Shown: positions 25,579 through 36,527 of the stretch, in pieces | How the letters are laid out: every line of letters begins with the position of its first letter | Numbering within the stretch: position 1 is the first letter of the stretch | Assembly: GCF_006539825.1 (NCBI RefSeq) | Contig: NZ_BJNT01000009.1 | Span: 1-64,000 of the forward strand | Length of the DNA stretch: 64,000 nt | Direction of reading: 5' to 3' | DNA from: Corynebacterium variabile | GTDB lineage: Bacteria; Actinomycetota; Actinomycetes; Mycobacteriales; Mycobacteriaceae | Translations under genes and position numbers: made by a program | The notes under the pieces: model-generated | What the model was told of the DNA's origin: nothing | Databases searched by the model: none | The model's input: the letters and a program-made list of their open reading frames with translations, nothing else

Positions 25579-26585
25579 CGGGCTCCTCCCAGGAGATCGT
25601 GGGCGCGTTCCAGACGGGCGACGATGTCGTCGACGAGGTCCGGCGGATCGAGGACGACGGCGTCCGGTGCGTAGGCGGCGGCGGTGCGTGCCAGCCAGGT
25701 CCGGTCGACCGGGCCGACGGTGAGCAGTTCGCCCTCGCCGTGGGCCACGGGGCCACCGTGGGCGTGGGCACGCAGTTCCAGTGCCCCCTCACTGCGGAAG
25801 AGGACACGGGCGGTGACCAGGGTGGACGCCGCCTCAAGTCCTTCCGTGACCAGGGCACGGACCGGCCTGTCCGGTACCGGCCAGGCACAGAACTCCTCGA
25901 CGATCTCCAGTTCGGCGATACGGGAGAGCCGGAAGGTGCGCTGGGCACCCCGGTCGACGTCGAGGCCGGTGAGGAACAGCCGGCCGTCGACGGCGGCGAC
26001 ACCCCAGGGTTCCAGGGTGCGCTCCTGTGCGTCGGCGGTCAGCCGGGGCCAGTAGTGGAACCGCAGCCGCAGCCGGTGGTCGAGGGCGTGGCGCAGCCGA
26101 CGGACATCCGTGTCGGTGAGGTCGGTGGAGTCCGGGACCGCACCGACGACCGGGGCGACGCCGTGACCGGCGTCCAGCGGACTGGCCGGGGTCAGTTTGA
26201 CCACCGCAGCCTGTACCGCCTCCGCCAGGTTGTCTTCCATCGCCCAGCGCCCGGCCGCGGCGACCGCATCCCACTGCCCCGGGGTGAACTGCACGGTGGG
26301 CAGGTAGGAGGAGGCGGTGTCGAGCCGGTAGAGCTTCTCGGTCTGCCCGTCATCGTCAGGCGTGCTCTTCTCCTCCAGCCGCACACCCAGGTCGGCGAGC
26401 AGGGCCCGGTCACGTTCCAGCTGCTTACGGACCGTGTCCGGTGCCCCGGAGTAGCCGTCGACTTTGGCACCGATCCACGCTGTCGACCGGAACTTCGGCT
26501 CGTCCGACAGGGTGATCAGCAGGTTGAGGATCCGGGAGGCCGCGTCCTCCCAGTAGACCTTGACCGGTCGGTTGCGGGAACTCAT
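25575..26585 (-). CDS. pafB: WYL-domain regulator PafB
   Basis: A 336-aa partner of PafC. It has an N-terminal HTH (ASRILNLLITLSDEPKFRSTAWI, KQLERDRALLADLGV) and a WYL domain with LRLRFHYWPR and PWGVAAVDGRLFLTGLD. It overlaps pafA by ATGA upstream and pafC downstream, giving a pafA-pafB-pafC coupled set. The known role is DNA-damage-responsive activation together with PafC; it is not needed for pupylation itself. Confidence 0.9.
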   Translation of the reverse strand: MSSRNRPVKVYWEDAASRILNLLITLSDEPKFRSTAWIGAKVDGYSGAPDTVRKQLERDRALLADLGVRLEEKSTPDDDGQTEKLYRLDTASSYLPTVQFTPGQWDAVAAAGRWAMEDNLAEAVQAAVVKLTPASPLDAGHGVAPVVGAVPDSTDLTDTDVRRLRHALDHRLRLRFHYWPRLTADAQERTLEPWGVAAVDGRLFLTGLDVDRGAQRTFRLSRIAELEIVEEFCAWPVPDRPVRALVTEGLEAASTLVTARVLFRSEGALELRAHAHGGPVAHGEGELLTVGPVDRTWLARTAAAYAPDAVVLDPPDLVDDIVARLERAHDLLGGAR

Positions 26586-28018
26586 GCCGGCGCCTCGGCG
26601 AGCAGGTCGGTGAGGTCGGCCAGGGCGGCGTCGATCTCGGGTGACCCGGTGCAGAACGGGTCCGGGAGCAGCAGCTCTCCCCCGCCCTCGCCGTTGACCT
26701 TCAGGCGGGTCCAGTCGACCGTCGTCTGCCGGGTGGACTCCTCGGCGGCGTGGAGGAACTTTCCGCGGACCGCGGCACGGGTCGTCGCCGGCGCCTGCTC
26801 GGTGGCGGCGAGGATCTCCGCCGGGTCGATGAGAGTCTTCGCCCGACCACGGCGCACCAGCAGGTGGAACAGGCCGCGGTCCGGATTGATGTCGTGGTAG
26901 GTCAGGTCGATCTGTGCGAGACGTGGATCGGTGATCTCCAGGTTGCCGCGCTCGGCGACCGCGTCGATGAGCGACTTCTTGATCACCCAGTCGATCTCGG
27001 TGTCCACCGGGGAGAAGTCACCGGTGCCGAAGCAGTCGAGTACGCGTCCCCACAGGTCGACGACGTCGGCGAGCTGCGAGTTCGGTGTGCCGGTGCCGTC
27101 CTCTTCCCGCTGGTCCAGCCAGTCGACGGCGGCGGCGTGGAAGGCCTGCTGGATCGCCAGTGCCGTGACAGTGCCGCCGTTGCGCAGGTCCAGCGGGGTG
27201 GAGCCGCTGAAGTCGCGGGAGATCTCCCGGATCGACCGGATCTCGTTGGACAGCTCGAAGTCCGGCAGCTCCACCCCCGCCTCGATCATTTCGAGGACCA
27301 GGAGGGCGGAGCCGACCTTCAGCGCCGTGGTGGTCTCGGACATGTTCGAGTCACCGACGATGACGTGCAGCCGGCGGTACCGGGCCGAGTCCGCATGGGG
27401 CTCGTCGCGGGTGTTGATGATCGGCCGGGAGCGTGTCGTCGCCGAGGAGACCCCTTCCCAGACATGGTCGGAGCGCTGCGAGAGGCAGAACCCCGGTCCG
27501 AAGTTCTCGTTGGGGGCACCGGGGGCCGGCACACTGATCTTCCCCGCACCGCAGATCAGCTGGCGGGTGACGAGGAAGGGCAGCAGTTGGGCGGATAGTG
27601 CCTTCAGTGGAACATCCCGGCTGACCAGGAAGTTCTCGTGGCAGCCGTAGGAGTTGCCGAGGGAGTCGGTGTTGTTCTTCAGCAGGTAGACCTTGCCGCC
27701 GATACCGCGCTCGGCGAGCGTCCGCTCACACTGCTCGGCGAGCCGGTGGAAGATGACCTCCCCGGAACGGTCGTAGGCGACCAGCTGGTGCAAGGAGTCA
27801 CACTCGGCGGTGGCGTACTCGGGGTGCGCGCCGACATCCAGGTAGACGCGCGATCCGTTGCGCCAGTAGATGTTCGAACTGCGGTACCGGTCGACCACCG
27901 GGGCGAACAGGTAGCGGGCCACCTCGTCCGGGCCGAGCCTGCGGTGCGAGTCCAGGACACTGGTGATGCCGAACTCGGTCTCCAGACCGGTGATCCGGCG
28001 CGTGTGGACGGTGCTCAC
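26582..28018 (-). CDS. pafA: Pup-protein ligase PafA
   Basis: A 478-aa glutamine-synthetase-fold ligase that joins the C-terminal Glu of Pup to lysines of target proteins with ATP. The N-terminal ITGLETEFGIT carries the Mg-binding Glu; other family blocks are VYLDVGAHPEYATAECDS, LLKNNTDSLGNSYGCHENF and INTRDEPHADSARYRRLHVI. Its start overlaps the pup stop by ATGA. It is clearly PafA rather than Dop because it lacks the Dop loop insertion after the first strand. Confidence 0.95.
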   Translation of the reverse strand: MSTVHTRRITGLETEFGITSVLDSHRRLGPDEVARYLFAPVVDRYRSSNIYWRNGSRVYLDVGAHPEYATAECDSLHQLVAYDRSGEVIFHRLAEQCERTLAERGIGGKVYLLKNNTDSLGNSYGCHENFLVSRDVPLKALSAQLLPFLVTRQLICGAGKISVPAPGAPNENFGPGFCLSQRSDHVWEGVSSATTRSRPIINTRDEPHADSARYRRLHVIVGDSNMSETTTALKVGSALLVLEMIEAGVELPDFELSNEIRSIREISRDFSGSTPLDLRNGGTVTALAIQQAFHAAAVDWLDQREEDGTGTPNSQLADVVDLWGRVLDCFGTGDFSPVDTEIDWVIKKSLIDAVAERGNLEITDPRLAQIDLTYHDINPDRGLFHLLVRRGRAKTLIDPAEILAATEQAPATTRAAVRGKFLHAAEESTRQTTVDWTRLKVNGEGGGELLLPDPFCTGSPEIDAALADLTDLLAEAPA

Positions 28019-28212
28019 TCTCCGCCCTTCTGCACATAGGACTTCACGAACTCCTCGGCGTTCGACTCGAGCAGCCCGTCGATCTCGTCGAGCAGGTCGT
28101 CGGTACCGCTGACCTTGAGCTGCTCCTGCCCGGAGGCGGTGACGTCATCGGGCGTCGTGCCCTCGTCGCGTCCTCGTCCACCGTGGATCTGGCCCTGTCC
28201 GCCGCTGGTCAT
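28015..28212 (-). CDS. pup: Prokaryotic ubiquitin-like protein Pup
   Basis: A 65-residue disordered modifier. The C-terminal half, DEIDGLLESNAEEFVKSYVQKGGE, is the family signature. It ends in GGE rather than GGQ, so it can be ligated directly by PafA without deamidation by Dop. A coiled-coil-prone middle binds the ATPase ARC/Mpa. The gene is translationally coupled to pafA. The region to dop upstream is only 67 bp. No proteasome genes lie next to it, unlike in mycobacteria. Confidence 0.95.
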   Translation of the reverse strand: MTSGGQGQIHGGRGRDEGTTPDDVTASGQEQLKVSGTDDLLDEIDGLLESNAEEFVKSYVQKGGE

Positions 28213-28279
28213 CTGTGAAACATCTCCCGGTTGTTCTGGTTAGTGTGTGTCAACGTTCTTCAGGCTAGCAGTCGGCCGC

Positions 28280-29806
28280 TCAATCGAGGCCGAGGACACT
28301 CTCCGGCATGATCTCCGTGAGCACGGCGATGAGGCCGGCGGCGTCGGTGACAGTCGCCAGGGCGTCCTCCAGCTCCGCCGCCGTGGCGCGGGAGGGGTCC
28401 GGCAGCAGGACGCGGGTCGCGGACGAGCCGGCGCAGGGGACGTCGAGGATCAGCGAGTCCCAGTTCGCCGCCAGCAGCTGTTCCGGGAACCGGCGGGCGA
28501 CTTCTCCACGCAGCCAGGCACGGGTGGTGGTCGGCGGTGTGGTCACCGCGGCGCGGACCTCCTCGGGCGGAACCAGGGTACGGATCCGACCCTTGCGCAC
28601 CAGCGCGTTGTAGAGGCCCTTCGCCGGATCGATGTCGTGGTACTGGATGTCCACCATCGCCAGGCGAGGATCGGTCCACTCCAGGCCGCGGGCCCGGTAG
28701 GCGTTGAGCAGCGACAGCTTCGCCGTCCAGTCCAGACGGTCCGAGGTGGTCATCGGGTCCCCGGCAAGATCGTCGAGGATGTCGCCCCACACGTCGAGGA
28801 CCAGCTGGTCGTGCCCGACGAGGCTGTCGGCCAGCGCTTCGGTGACCCGGTTCCGGATCTCCTGCTGGATCTGCACCGCGGTCATCTCCCGGTTGCCGTA
28901 GAGCCGCACCGGGTGGGTGCACTCCAGGTCACGGGAAATTTCGCGGACCGCCGCCACCGGTTCGTAGAGGGCGATGTCGGAGAAGTCGACCCCGGCGCCG
29001 ACGGCGTCGAGCACCAGGGCGGTGGTTCCGATCTTGAGGAAAGTCGCGAACTCGGAAAGATTGGCGTCCCCGATGATGACGTGCATCCGTGCCCAGTCCG
29101 AGCCGGAGTGCGGCTCATCGCGGGTGTTGATGATGCCGCGGTTCAGCGTGGTCTCCAGGGAGACGGTCGTCTCGATGTAGTCGGCACGCTGGCTGATCTG
29201 GAAGCCCGGATTCTGCCCGGACTCCCCCAGCCCGACGCGTCCGGCACCGGTGTAGACCTGCCGGGTGACGAAGTGCGGGATCAGGGCGGCCTGGACCGCC
29301 TCGGCGTCGTAGCTGCGCGGGTAGAGGTAGTTCTCGTGGGCGCCGTAGGACGCGCCCTTGCCGTCGACGTTGTTCTTGTGGATCTGCAGGCGGGGCTGGT
29401 CCTCGACCTGCCCGGAGGCCACCGCGGCCTCATGCATCATCAGTTCGCCGGCCTTGTCCCAGATCACCGCGTCCCAGGCGTCCGTCGTCTCCGGCGAGGA
29501 GTACTCGGGGTGGGCGTGGTCGACGTAGAACCGGGCCCCGGAGGTGGTGACCACGTTGGCGTTGCCCAGGGCGTTCGGGTCGATCACCGGGGCGGTGCGG
29601 TAACGGCGCAGGTCGAAACCACGCACGTCACGCAGCGGTGACTCCTGTGCGTAGTCCCACCGGGTCCGTCGGTTCACCCCGGCACCGGAGGACGCCGCAT
29701 AGGCGATCACGGCCTGGGTGGAGGTGTCGATCGGGCTGGCGGTGGGTTCGTCGGGGGCGATGATCCCGAACTCGGTCTCGGTGCCGATGATCCGCTTCGG
29801 GGTCAT
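28280..29806 (-). CDS. dop: Pup deamidase/depupylase Dop
   Basis: A 508-aa paralogue of PafA. It begins MTPKRIIGTETEFGI and contains the Dop-specific loop after the first strand (DEPTASPIDTSTQAVIAYA), followed by YVDHAHPEYSSPE, IHKNNVDGKGASYGAHENYL and INTRDEPHSGSDWARMHVI. Dop removes Pup from targets; its deamidase activity is not required here because Pup already ends in Glu. The ATG at 29806 overlaps the arc stop. A longer frame to 29923 lies inside arc and is rejected. Confidence 0.95.
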   Translation of the reverse strand: MTPKRIIGTETEFGIIAPDEPTASPIDTSTQAVIAYAASSGAGVNRRTRWDYAQESPLRDVRGFDLRRYRTAPVIDPNALGNANVVTTSGARFYVDHAHPEYSSPETTDAWDAVIWDKAGELMMHEAAVASGQVEDQPRLQIHKNNVDGKGASYGAHENYLYPRSYDAEAVQAALIPHFVTRQVYTGAGRVGLGESGQNPGFQISQRADYIETTVSLETTLNRGIINTRDEPHSGSDWARMHVIIGDANLSEFATFLKIGTTALVLDAVGAGVDFSDIALYEPVAAVREISRDLECTHPVRLYGNREMTAVQIQQEIRNRVTEALADSLVGHDQLVLDVWGDILDDLAGDPMTTSDRLDWTAKLSLLNAYRARGLEWTDPRLAMVDIQYHDIDPAKGLYNALVRKGRIRTLVPPEEVRAAVTTPPTTTRAWLRGEVARRFPEQLLAANWDSLILDVPCAGSSATRVLLPDPSRATAAELEDALATVTDAAGLIAVLTEIMPESVLGLD

Positions 29807-31452
29807 GCGGTGGCCTCCTGCTGGTGGACGGTGATGTCGACGACGCGGCGGGAACTGTGGCCGGAGATCCGCGCCCACTCCGCGGGGTTGGTGGTGTCCG
29901 GCAGGTCGTCGTTGTCGTGGCACTCCTGGGCGACCGCCAGGTCGATGTGCTCGGCGGAGATGCCGGACCCGGTGCCGCGCAGGGCGTCCTTGATGGCGAA
30001 CTTCTTCGCCCGGTCGACGATATTGGCCAGCATCGCCCCCGAGGCGAAGTCGCCGTAGAACAGGTCGCGGGCGGAGCCGTCGGAGAAGTGCAGGGTGAGG
30101 AACGGCCGGGCGTGGGAGAACAGGCCGTTGACCACCCGTTCCCGCAGTTCGGCGGCGGTGACTGCGGGATCCAGCGGCAGATCGTCGGTGAGGTACTTGC
30201 CGAGGATGTCGAGCGACGCCTCCCGGTCCGGTCGCTGCACCCGGATCTTCACGTCGAGGCGCCCCGGACGCAGGATCGCCGGGTCGATGAGCTCCTCACG
30301 GTTGGAGGCGCCGATGACGATGACATTGCGCAGTCCCTCCACACCGTCGATCTCGGCGAGCAGCTGCGGCACGACCGTGGACTCCACGTCTGAGGAGACA
30401 CCGGTACCACGGGTGCGGAAGATGGCCTCCATCTCGTCGAAGAAGATGATCACCGGGGCGCCGGCGGAGGCGATCTTGCGGGCGCGCTCGAAGATCAGGC
30501 GGATCTGACGCTCGGTCTCACCGACGAACTTGTTGAGCAGTTCCGGGCCCTTGATGTTGAGGAAGTAGGAGCGGGAGTTCCCGTCGGTCGGGCCGTCGCC
30601 CGCGGCGTCCATCCGACGCGCCAGCGAGGACGCCACGGCCTTGGCGATGAGCGTCTTACCGCAGCCGGGGGGGCCGTAGAGCAGGACGCCCTTGGGCGGC
30701 AGCAGACCGTAGTCCCGGTAGAGCTCCGGGTGCAGGAACGGCAGCTCCACCGCATCGTGCAACTGCTCGATCTGGCTGGTCAGGCCACCGATGTCGGAGT
30801 AGTCGACGTCCGGCACCTCCTCGAGCACCAGATTCTCCACCTCGGCGCGGGTGATGACCTCGAAGGCGTACCCGGCGCGCCGGTCGACGACGACCGAGTC
30901 CCCGGGACCGACCTGCTTCGCCTCGATCTCGGAGGTAAGCGCCCCGGCGCATTTCATGAGGGACTCCTCGCCGAGCTTGTCGGCGACCACGATGCGGGAC
31001 GCGTCGACGACCTCGACGACGGAGGCGAGATCACCGGTGTCGGTGGTGCCGCACACCTCGACGACCTGTGAACCCTCCCCCAGGCGCACCAGGGCGCCGG
31101 GGGTGAGGTCGATACGGTCGACACGGGGGCTGACCATCAGGCGCATCCGGCGGCCCGCGGTGTGGACCTCGGCGGTGAAGGCGTCCGGGCCGGTCTCCAG
31201 GAGGGTGCCGTAGGTGCTGGGCGGCTCCGCCAGGGCGTCCAGCCGACCGTTGAGCTCGTCGAGCTTGTCGCGGCTGGCCTTGAGGAGCTCGGTGAGCTTG
31301 GCGTTGCGGGTGCCGAGGGTCCGGTTGGCCAGCTGGAGCTGGCGGTAGGACTCGGGACCGGAGTCCACGGGAGAGGTGGGGCCGCCGGTGCCACCGGGGG
31401 GGCTGCCGTGGCGGGCGTCTGCTGTGGTGTCGTGAGCCGGGCCGTTGGTCAT
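29803..31452 (-). CDS. arc: AAA ring ATPase ARC (Mpa homologue)
   Basis: A 549-aa AAA ATPase. It has an N-terminal coiled coil (about residues 35-75), an OB-fold interdomain, Walker A GPPGCGKT, Walker B IIFFDEME and a C-terminal lid. Mpa/ARC rings bind Pup through the coiled coil and unfold pupylated proteins. The protein ends HQQEATA and lacks the GQYL-type tail that docks mycobacterial Mpa on the 20S proteasome, consistent with genera that have no proteasome. The ATG at 31452 is preferred to the GTG six bases upstream. It heads the arc-dop coupled pair. Confidence 0.93.
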   Translation of the reverse strand: MTNGPAHDTTADARHGSPPGGTGGPTSPVDSGPESYRQLQLANRTLGTRNAKLTELLKASRDKLDELNGRLDALAEPPSTYGTLLETGPDAFTAEVHTAGRRMRLMVSPRVDRIDLTPGALVRLGEGSQVVEVCGTTDTGDLASVVEVVDASRIVVADKLGEESLMKCAGALTSEIEAKQVGPGDSVVVDRRAGYAFEVITRAEVENLVLEEVPDVDYSDIGGLTSQIEQLHDAVELPFLHPELYRDYGLLPPKGVLLYGPPGCGKTLIAKAVASSLARRMDAAGDGPTDGNSRSYFLNIKGPELLNKFVGETERQIRLIFERARKIASAGAPVIIFFDEMEAIFRTRGTGVSSDVESTVVPQLLAEIDGVEGLRNVIVIGASNREELIDPAILRPGRLDVKIRVQRPDREASLDILGKYLTDDLPLDPAVTAAELRERVVNGLFSHARPFLTLHFSDGSARDLFYGDFASGAMLANIVDRAKKFAIKDALRGTGSGISAEHIDLAVAQECHDNDDLPDTTNPAEWARISGHSSRRVVDITVHQQEATA

Positions 31453-31534
31453 GCCCACAGTCTACAAGGGAGGTAACCCTGTGTAGGCCGGTACCGGCTT
31501 ACAGGGGGTGGTGCTTCCGTGCCCCGGCGCTGTA

Positions 31535-32371
31535 CTACTTCCGTGCGCGTCGCTGGGGACGCGGGGCGACGGTGCCGTCGGCGAGGCGTCGTGCCCAGAC
31601 GAGGAAGGCGGTGTGGGCGTTCATCCGGTGCTCCGGGCGGGTGGCCAGGCCCTCGACCTTCCACTCGCGGACCAGGGACTCCCACGCCTTCGGCTCGGTG
31701 AAGCACTTGAGCTCGCGGATGCCCTCCATGACCTTCATCAGCTGCGGCACGGTGGCCACGTACGTCATGAAGACGCCGCCGGGGATCAGCAGGTCGCGGA
31801 CGGTCTCCAGGCACTCCCAGGGGGCGAGCATGTCGAGGATGACGCGGTCGACGGGACCGTCGGTGTCCTCCACGGTGACATCCTTGAGGTCGCCGAGGCG
31901 CAGATCCCAGTTCTCCGGGTGGCCACCCATGTACTCGGTGACATTGTCCTCGGCGTAGTCGAGGTGGTCCTCGCGGATCTCGTAGGAGATGAGCTTGCCG
32001 TGGTCGCCGACAGCACGAAGCAGGGTCATCGACAGGGCGCCGGAACCGGCACCGGCCTCCAGGACCTTGGCACCGGGGAAGATGTCGCCCTCGACGAGGA
32101 TCTGGGCGGCGTCCTTCGGGTAGATGACCGCGGCACCGCGCGGCATGGAGAGCACGTGGTCGACGAGCAGGTGGCGGAAGCAGAGGTACTCACCACCGAC
32201 GTGGGACATGACGACGGTGCCCTCGTCCTTGCCGATGATGTCGTCGTGTCTGATCTGGCCCTTGTGGGTGAAGTAGCTCTCGCCCTCCTCGAGGGTGATG
32301 GTGTAGTGCCGGCGCTTGGCGTCGGTGAGCTGGACCCGGTCGCCGGGCTGGAACGGACCGGAGTAGGCCAC
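31535..32371 (-). CDS. trmI: tRNA (adenine-58-N1)-methyltransferase TrmI
   Basis: A 278-aa SAM-dependent methyltransferase that makes m1A58 in the T-loop of tRNA. An N-terminal beta domain (PFQPGDRVQLTD) is followed by the Rossmann core with the SAM motif LEAGAGSGALSMTL and the catalytic-site VILDMLAPWECL. The start is a GTG at 32371. It precedes arc on the same strand, as in other actinobacteria where trmI heads the pupylation cluster. The basic tail ends RRARK. Confidence 0.92.
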   Translation of the reverse strand: MAYSGPFQPGDRVQLTDAKRRHYTITLEEGESYFTHKGQIRHDDIIGKDEGTVVMSHVGGEYLCFRHLLVDHVLSMPRGAAVIYPKDAAQILVEGDIFPGAKVLEAGAGSGALSMTLLRAVGDHGKLISYEIREDHLDYAEDNVTEYMGGHPENWDLRLGDLKDVTVEDTDGPVDRVILDMLAPWECLETVRDLLIPGGVFMTYVATVPQLMKVMEGIRELKCFTEPKAWESLVREWKVEGLATRPEHRMNAHTAFLVWARRLADGTVAPRPQRRARK

Positions 32372-32425
32372 GGGGTTCCCCTTAAGAGTCGAAGTCGTGA
32401 ACCTGGACAGTCTAGAGCACGCGTC

Positions 32426-34384
32426 TCACTCCCCCAGATTCTGTGCCACTCCGCAGACCCCGGCGCGGCAGATCTGGACCAGCGCGGCGCTGCCGTCGCC
32501 GTCAGACAGTGCACCGATGAGCCCCGCCCCGTCCTCGGTGCGCAGGATCAGGGCGGAGGTGCCCAGGTCCGCCCTCAGTGCGGCCAGTTGACCGTCGGAC
32601 GCACCGCGCGTCACCGCGGTCACCGGCCCGGCGAGATGCGCCTCCAGGGCACACAGCCACCCACCGGCCGCCGACAGGTGACGCTCCACGGCCTCACCGT
32701 GGGCGTCGAGGATCCGGCGTGCCTCGACCAGCCAACGGTCCCCGAGGACGTGCAGGTCGGTGTCCTCCTGCGACTGGGCGAGGCGTCCTGCATAGGTGAG
32801 TGCTTCAGCGAGCACTCCCACGGCAGCCGGAGTGGCGCCGTCATAGGGCTCCCGGGGACGCACGCCGGTGCCTGCCACGGCCTCGGCGCCGTCGTACCAG
32901 GTCCCGCGATCGCGGGAGAAGACGAGCTGGGTGTAGCTGACCAGTTCACTGACCTCACTGACGAGATCCTCGCCGTGCTCCCAGGCCCGGACCATGGCCA
33001 GCAGCAGCCAGGCGCAGTCCTCCAATGTGCCCGGCGCGCCGGGACAACGGGTCACATCGAGGACCGTGCCCTCGTCGTCGGTGAGTACCGCGTGTTCCAG
33101 GAGCGCGGCCGTGGCGCGCTGCCCCTCCGGATCGCCGGTCTCGGTGAGGGCGACGGCGGCCATGGCGTTCCAGGCGGTGATGAGCTTGTCGTCGATCCCC
33201 GGTTGAGGACGCTGCGCCCTCGCAGCCAGCAGGGCCTGACGGACCTGTTCGTCCGGGGCATCCCCGCGCAGCGTGAGGACGGACCGGCCGTCGAGATGGC
33301 CGTCGGGGGTCACTCCGTAGGCGGTGGCCGCCGCCGTGGCGTCCTGTCCCCGAGCCTGCAGTACCTCGGCGATCTCCGAGGGTGTCCACGTGTAGGTCAG
33401 GCCCTCGACCCCGTCGGTGTCGGCGTCGAGACTGCTGACGAAGAGATCGCCGGTGGTGCCGGTACGCATGACCGAGGTGAGGTAACTGCAGGTGAGCTCC
33501 ATGGCCCGCCGGACCAGCCTGTCCCCGGGGCGGTGGGCCAGGTACGCGGACATGGCACGGACCAGCAGCGCATTGTCGTAGAGGGTCTTCTCGAAGTGCG
33601 GGACGGTCCACGTGGCGTCCACGCAGTAGCGGTGGAACCCGCCGCCGAGCTGGTCGAACAGGCCACCCCGGACCATGTCGTGGAGAGTCGTGGCCACCCG
33701 GTCGAGGGCGGCGTCCTTCACCGCGGAGTTCTGTGCGCCCTCCTGCTCGGCGTAGCGGACCAGGCCCAGCAGCGCAGCCGTCGGCGGGAACGTCGGTGCA
33801 CCCTCGACCACCCCGGCACCGGCGGCGACGATCCGCGCCGGGAGCGCCTCGGTGTCCTCGTCGGCGTGCCAGGACGCCGACCCGCCCTCCTCCGACGCTG
33901 CTGCCAGGGCCGCGGTGAGCCTGCCGGCCACAGCGTCCACCTGCGTCCGGTCCTCCCGCCAGGTCCGTACCAGCGCTGCGAGGAGCTGCGTGAGCTGGTC
34001 GGGCCGGAAGTAGGTACCGGCGAAGAACGGCCGACCGTCGGCGTCGGTGACCACCGTCATCGGCCAGCCGCCCTGCCCGGTGAGCGCCTGGGTGGCCTGC
34101 ATGTAGACGGCGTCGACGCCCGGGTGCTGCTCCCGGTCGACCTTCACCGCCACGAAACCGGCGTTGATCTGCGCGGCGATATCCGGATCAGAGAAGCTCT
34201 CCCGCGCCATGACATGGCACCAGTGGCAGGTGGCGTAACCGATCGACAGGAAGACAGGGACATCCCGGCGGCGGGCCTCGGCGAAGGCCTCCGGGCCCCA
34301 GGGCCACCAGTCGACCGGGTTGTCGGCGTGCTGACGCAGGTACGGGGAGGTGGAGTCAGCGAGTCTGTTCGGTGTGCTGGACAT
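32426..34384 (-). CDS. DUF255 thioredoxin-domain protein (YyaL-like)
   Basis: A 652-aa protein. Residues about 1-170 form a thioredoxin-like domain with the CHWCH active-site motif in [18 protein letters not shown], typical of DUF255. The rest is an (alpha/alpha)6 six-hairpin glycosidase-like region. The human relative is SSP411/SPATA20; the bacterial role is unknown. The ATG at 34384 fits the family start [21 protein letters not shown]. It is divergent from the DUF1275 gene with only 22 bp between starts. Confidence 0.88.
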   Translation of the reverse strand: MSSTPNRLADSTSPYLRQHADNPVDWWPWGPEAFAEARRRDVPVFLSIGYATCHWCHVMARESFSDPDIAAQINAGFVAVKVDREQHPGVDAVYMQATQALTGQGGWPMTVVTDADGRPFFAGTYFRPDQLTQLLAALVRTWREDRTQVDAVAGRLTAALAAASEEGGSASWHADEDTEALPARIVAAGAGVVEGAPTFPPTAALLGLVRYAEQEGAQNSAVKDAALDRVATTLHDMVRGGLFDQLGGGFHRYCVDATWTVPHFEKTLYDNALLVRAMSAYLAHRPGDRLVRRAMELTCSYLTSVMRTGTTGDLFVSSLDADTDGVEGLTYTWTPSEIAEVLQARGQDATAAATAYGVTPDGHLDGRSVLTLRGDAPDEQVRQALLAARAQRPQPGIDDKLITAWNAMAAVALTETGDPEGQRATAALLEHAVLTDDEGTVLDVTRCPGAPGTLEDCAWLLLAMVRAWEHGEDLVSEVSELVSYTQLVFSRDRGTWYDGAEAVAGTGVRPREPYDGATPAAVGVLAEALTYAGRLAQSQEDTDLHVLGDRWLVEARRILDAHGEAVERHLSAAGGWLCALEAHLAGPVTAVTRGASDGQLAALRADLGTSALILRTEDGAGLIGALSDGDGSAALVQICRAGVCGVAQNLGE

Positions 34385-34394
34385 GCCCCCACGG

Positions 34395-34400
34395 TAGCGT
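34395..34400 (+). promoter_or_regulatory. Candidate -10 of a leaderless transcript (DUF1275 gene)
   Basis: TAGCGT ends 6 bp before the GTG start at 34407, the spacing expected when transcription begins at the start codon. No SD is present. Confidence 0.35.
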
Positions 34401-34406
34401 GGTCGC

Positions 34407-35084
34407 GTGCACACCTACCGCCGTGGCGAACAGCTGCTCGCTGTCGCCCTCACCGTTCTCGCCGGATTCGTCGACTCCGTCGGCTTCCTCTACCTCGGCG
34501 GTGTCTTCCTGTCCTTCATGTCCGGCAACACCACCCGATTCGCCACCGCCGCGGTTGAGGGTGACGGGAATCTCGCCGTCCTCGCAGGTAGCTGCCTCGG
34601 GCTGTTCCTCGGCGGCGTGATCCTCGGTGCGCTGGTCCACCGGCTGGCCCGGAACCTGTGGGATCTCACCCGGGGGCGGGAAGCGGTGATGGTCACCGTC
34701 ACCGCGCTCTTCGGACTGTCCGCACTACTGGTCGCCCTCGATACCGAGCGGGCGGCGATGCTGGTGCTCTCGGTCGGTATCGGTGCACTGAACAGTGTCT
34801 TCGAACGCGACGGTGAGGTCGCGGTCCCGCTGACCTACATGACCGGCACCCTGGTGAAGATGGGCCAGCGACTGGTGGACTCCTTCTTCGGTGGCGGGCA
34901 TATCCGCTGGATCTCCCACCTGCTGCTGTGGCTCGGGCTCGCGACAGGAGCCGTGGGCGGCGCCCTGGTCTTCGAGATTCTGGGGATTTCCACCGTGTAC
35001 GTCATCGCGGGCTACATGCTGCTGCTCACGGTGGTCAGCCAGGTGGTACGGGAGGGGCGTCGCCGCGCCGGGCTGCCGCTGTAA
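34407..35084 (+). CDS. DUF1275 (YoaK-like) membrane protein
   Basis: A 225-aa integral membrane protein with about six hydrophobic helices. The family phrase [23 protein letters not shown] lies at residues 22-44, and [13 protein letters not shown] further on. Its function is unknown. The GTG start at 34407 is only 6 bp after a -10-like TAGCGT, suggesting a leaderless mRNA. It precedes the three FAD-oxidase genes by 33 bp on the same strand and could be co-expressed with them, for example as a transporter, which is a guess. Confidence 0.85.
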   Translation: MHTYRRGEQLLAVALTVLAGFVDSVGFLYLGGVFLSFMSGNTTRFATAAVEGDGNLAVLAGSCLGLFLGGVILGALVHRLARNLWDLTRGREAVMVTVTALFGLSALLVALDTERAAMLVLSVGIGALNSVFERDGEVAVPLTYMTGTLVKMGQRLVDSFFGGGHIRWISHLLLWLGLATGAVGGALVFEILGISTVYVIAGYMLLLTVVSQVVREGRRRAGLPL

Positions 35085-35117
35085 AAGCGTGTTCGGCCGC
35101 GGACTACAGTCAGGTGT

Positions 35118-36523
<1,406 letters not shown>

Positions 36524-36527
<4 letters not shown>

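Noticed and set aside
31508-34558. A 1016-codon plus-strand frame over trmI and the DUF255 gene
   Set aside because: It is an antisense shadow; both minus-strand genes have full family motifs.
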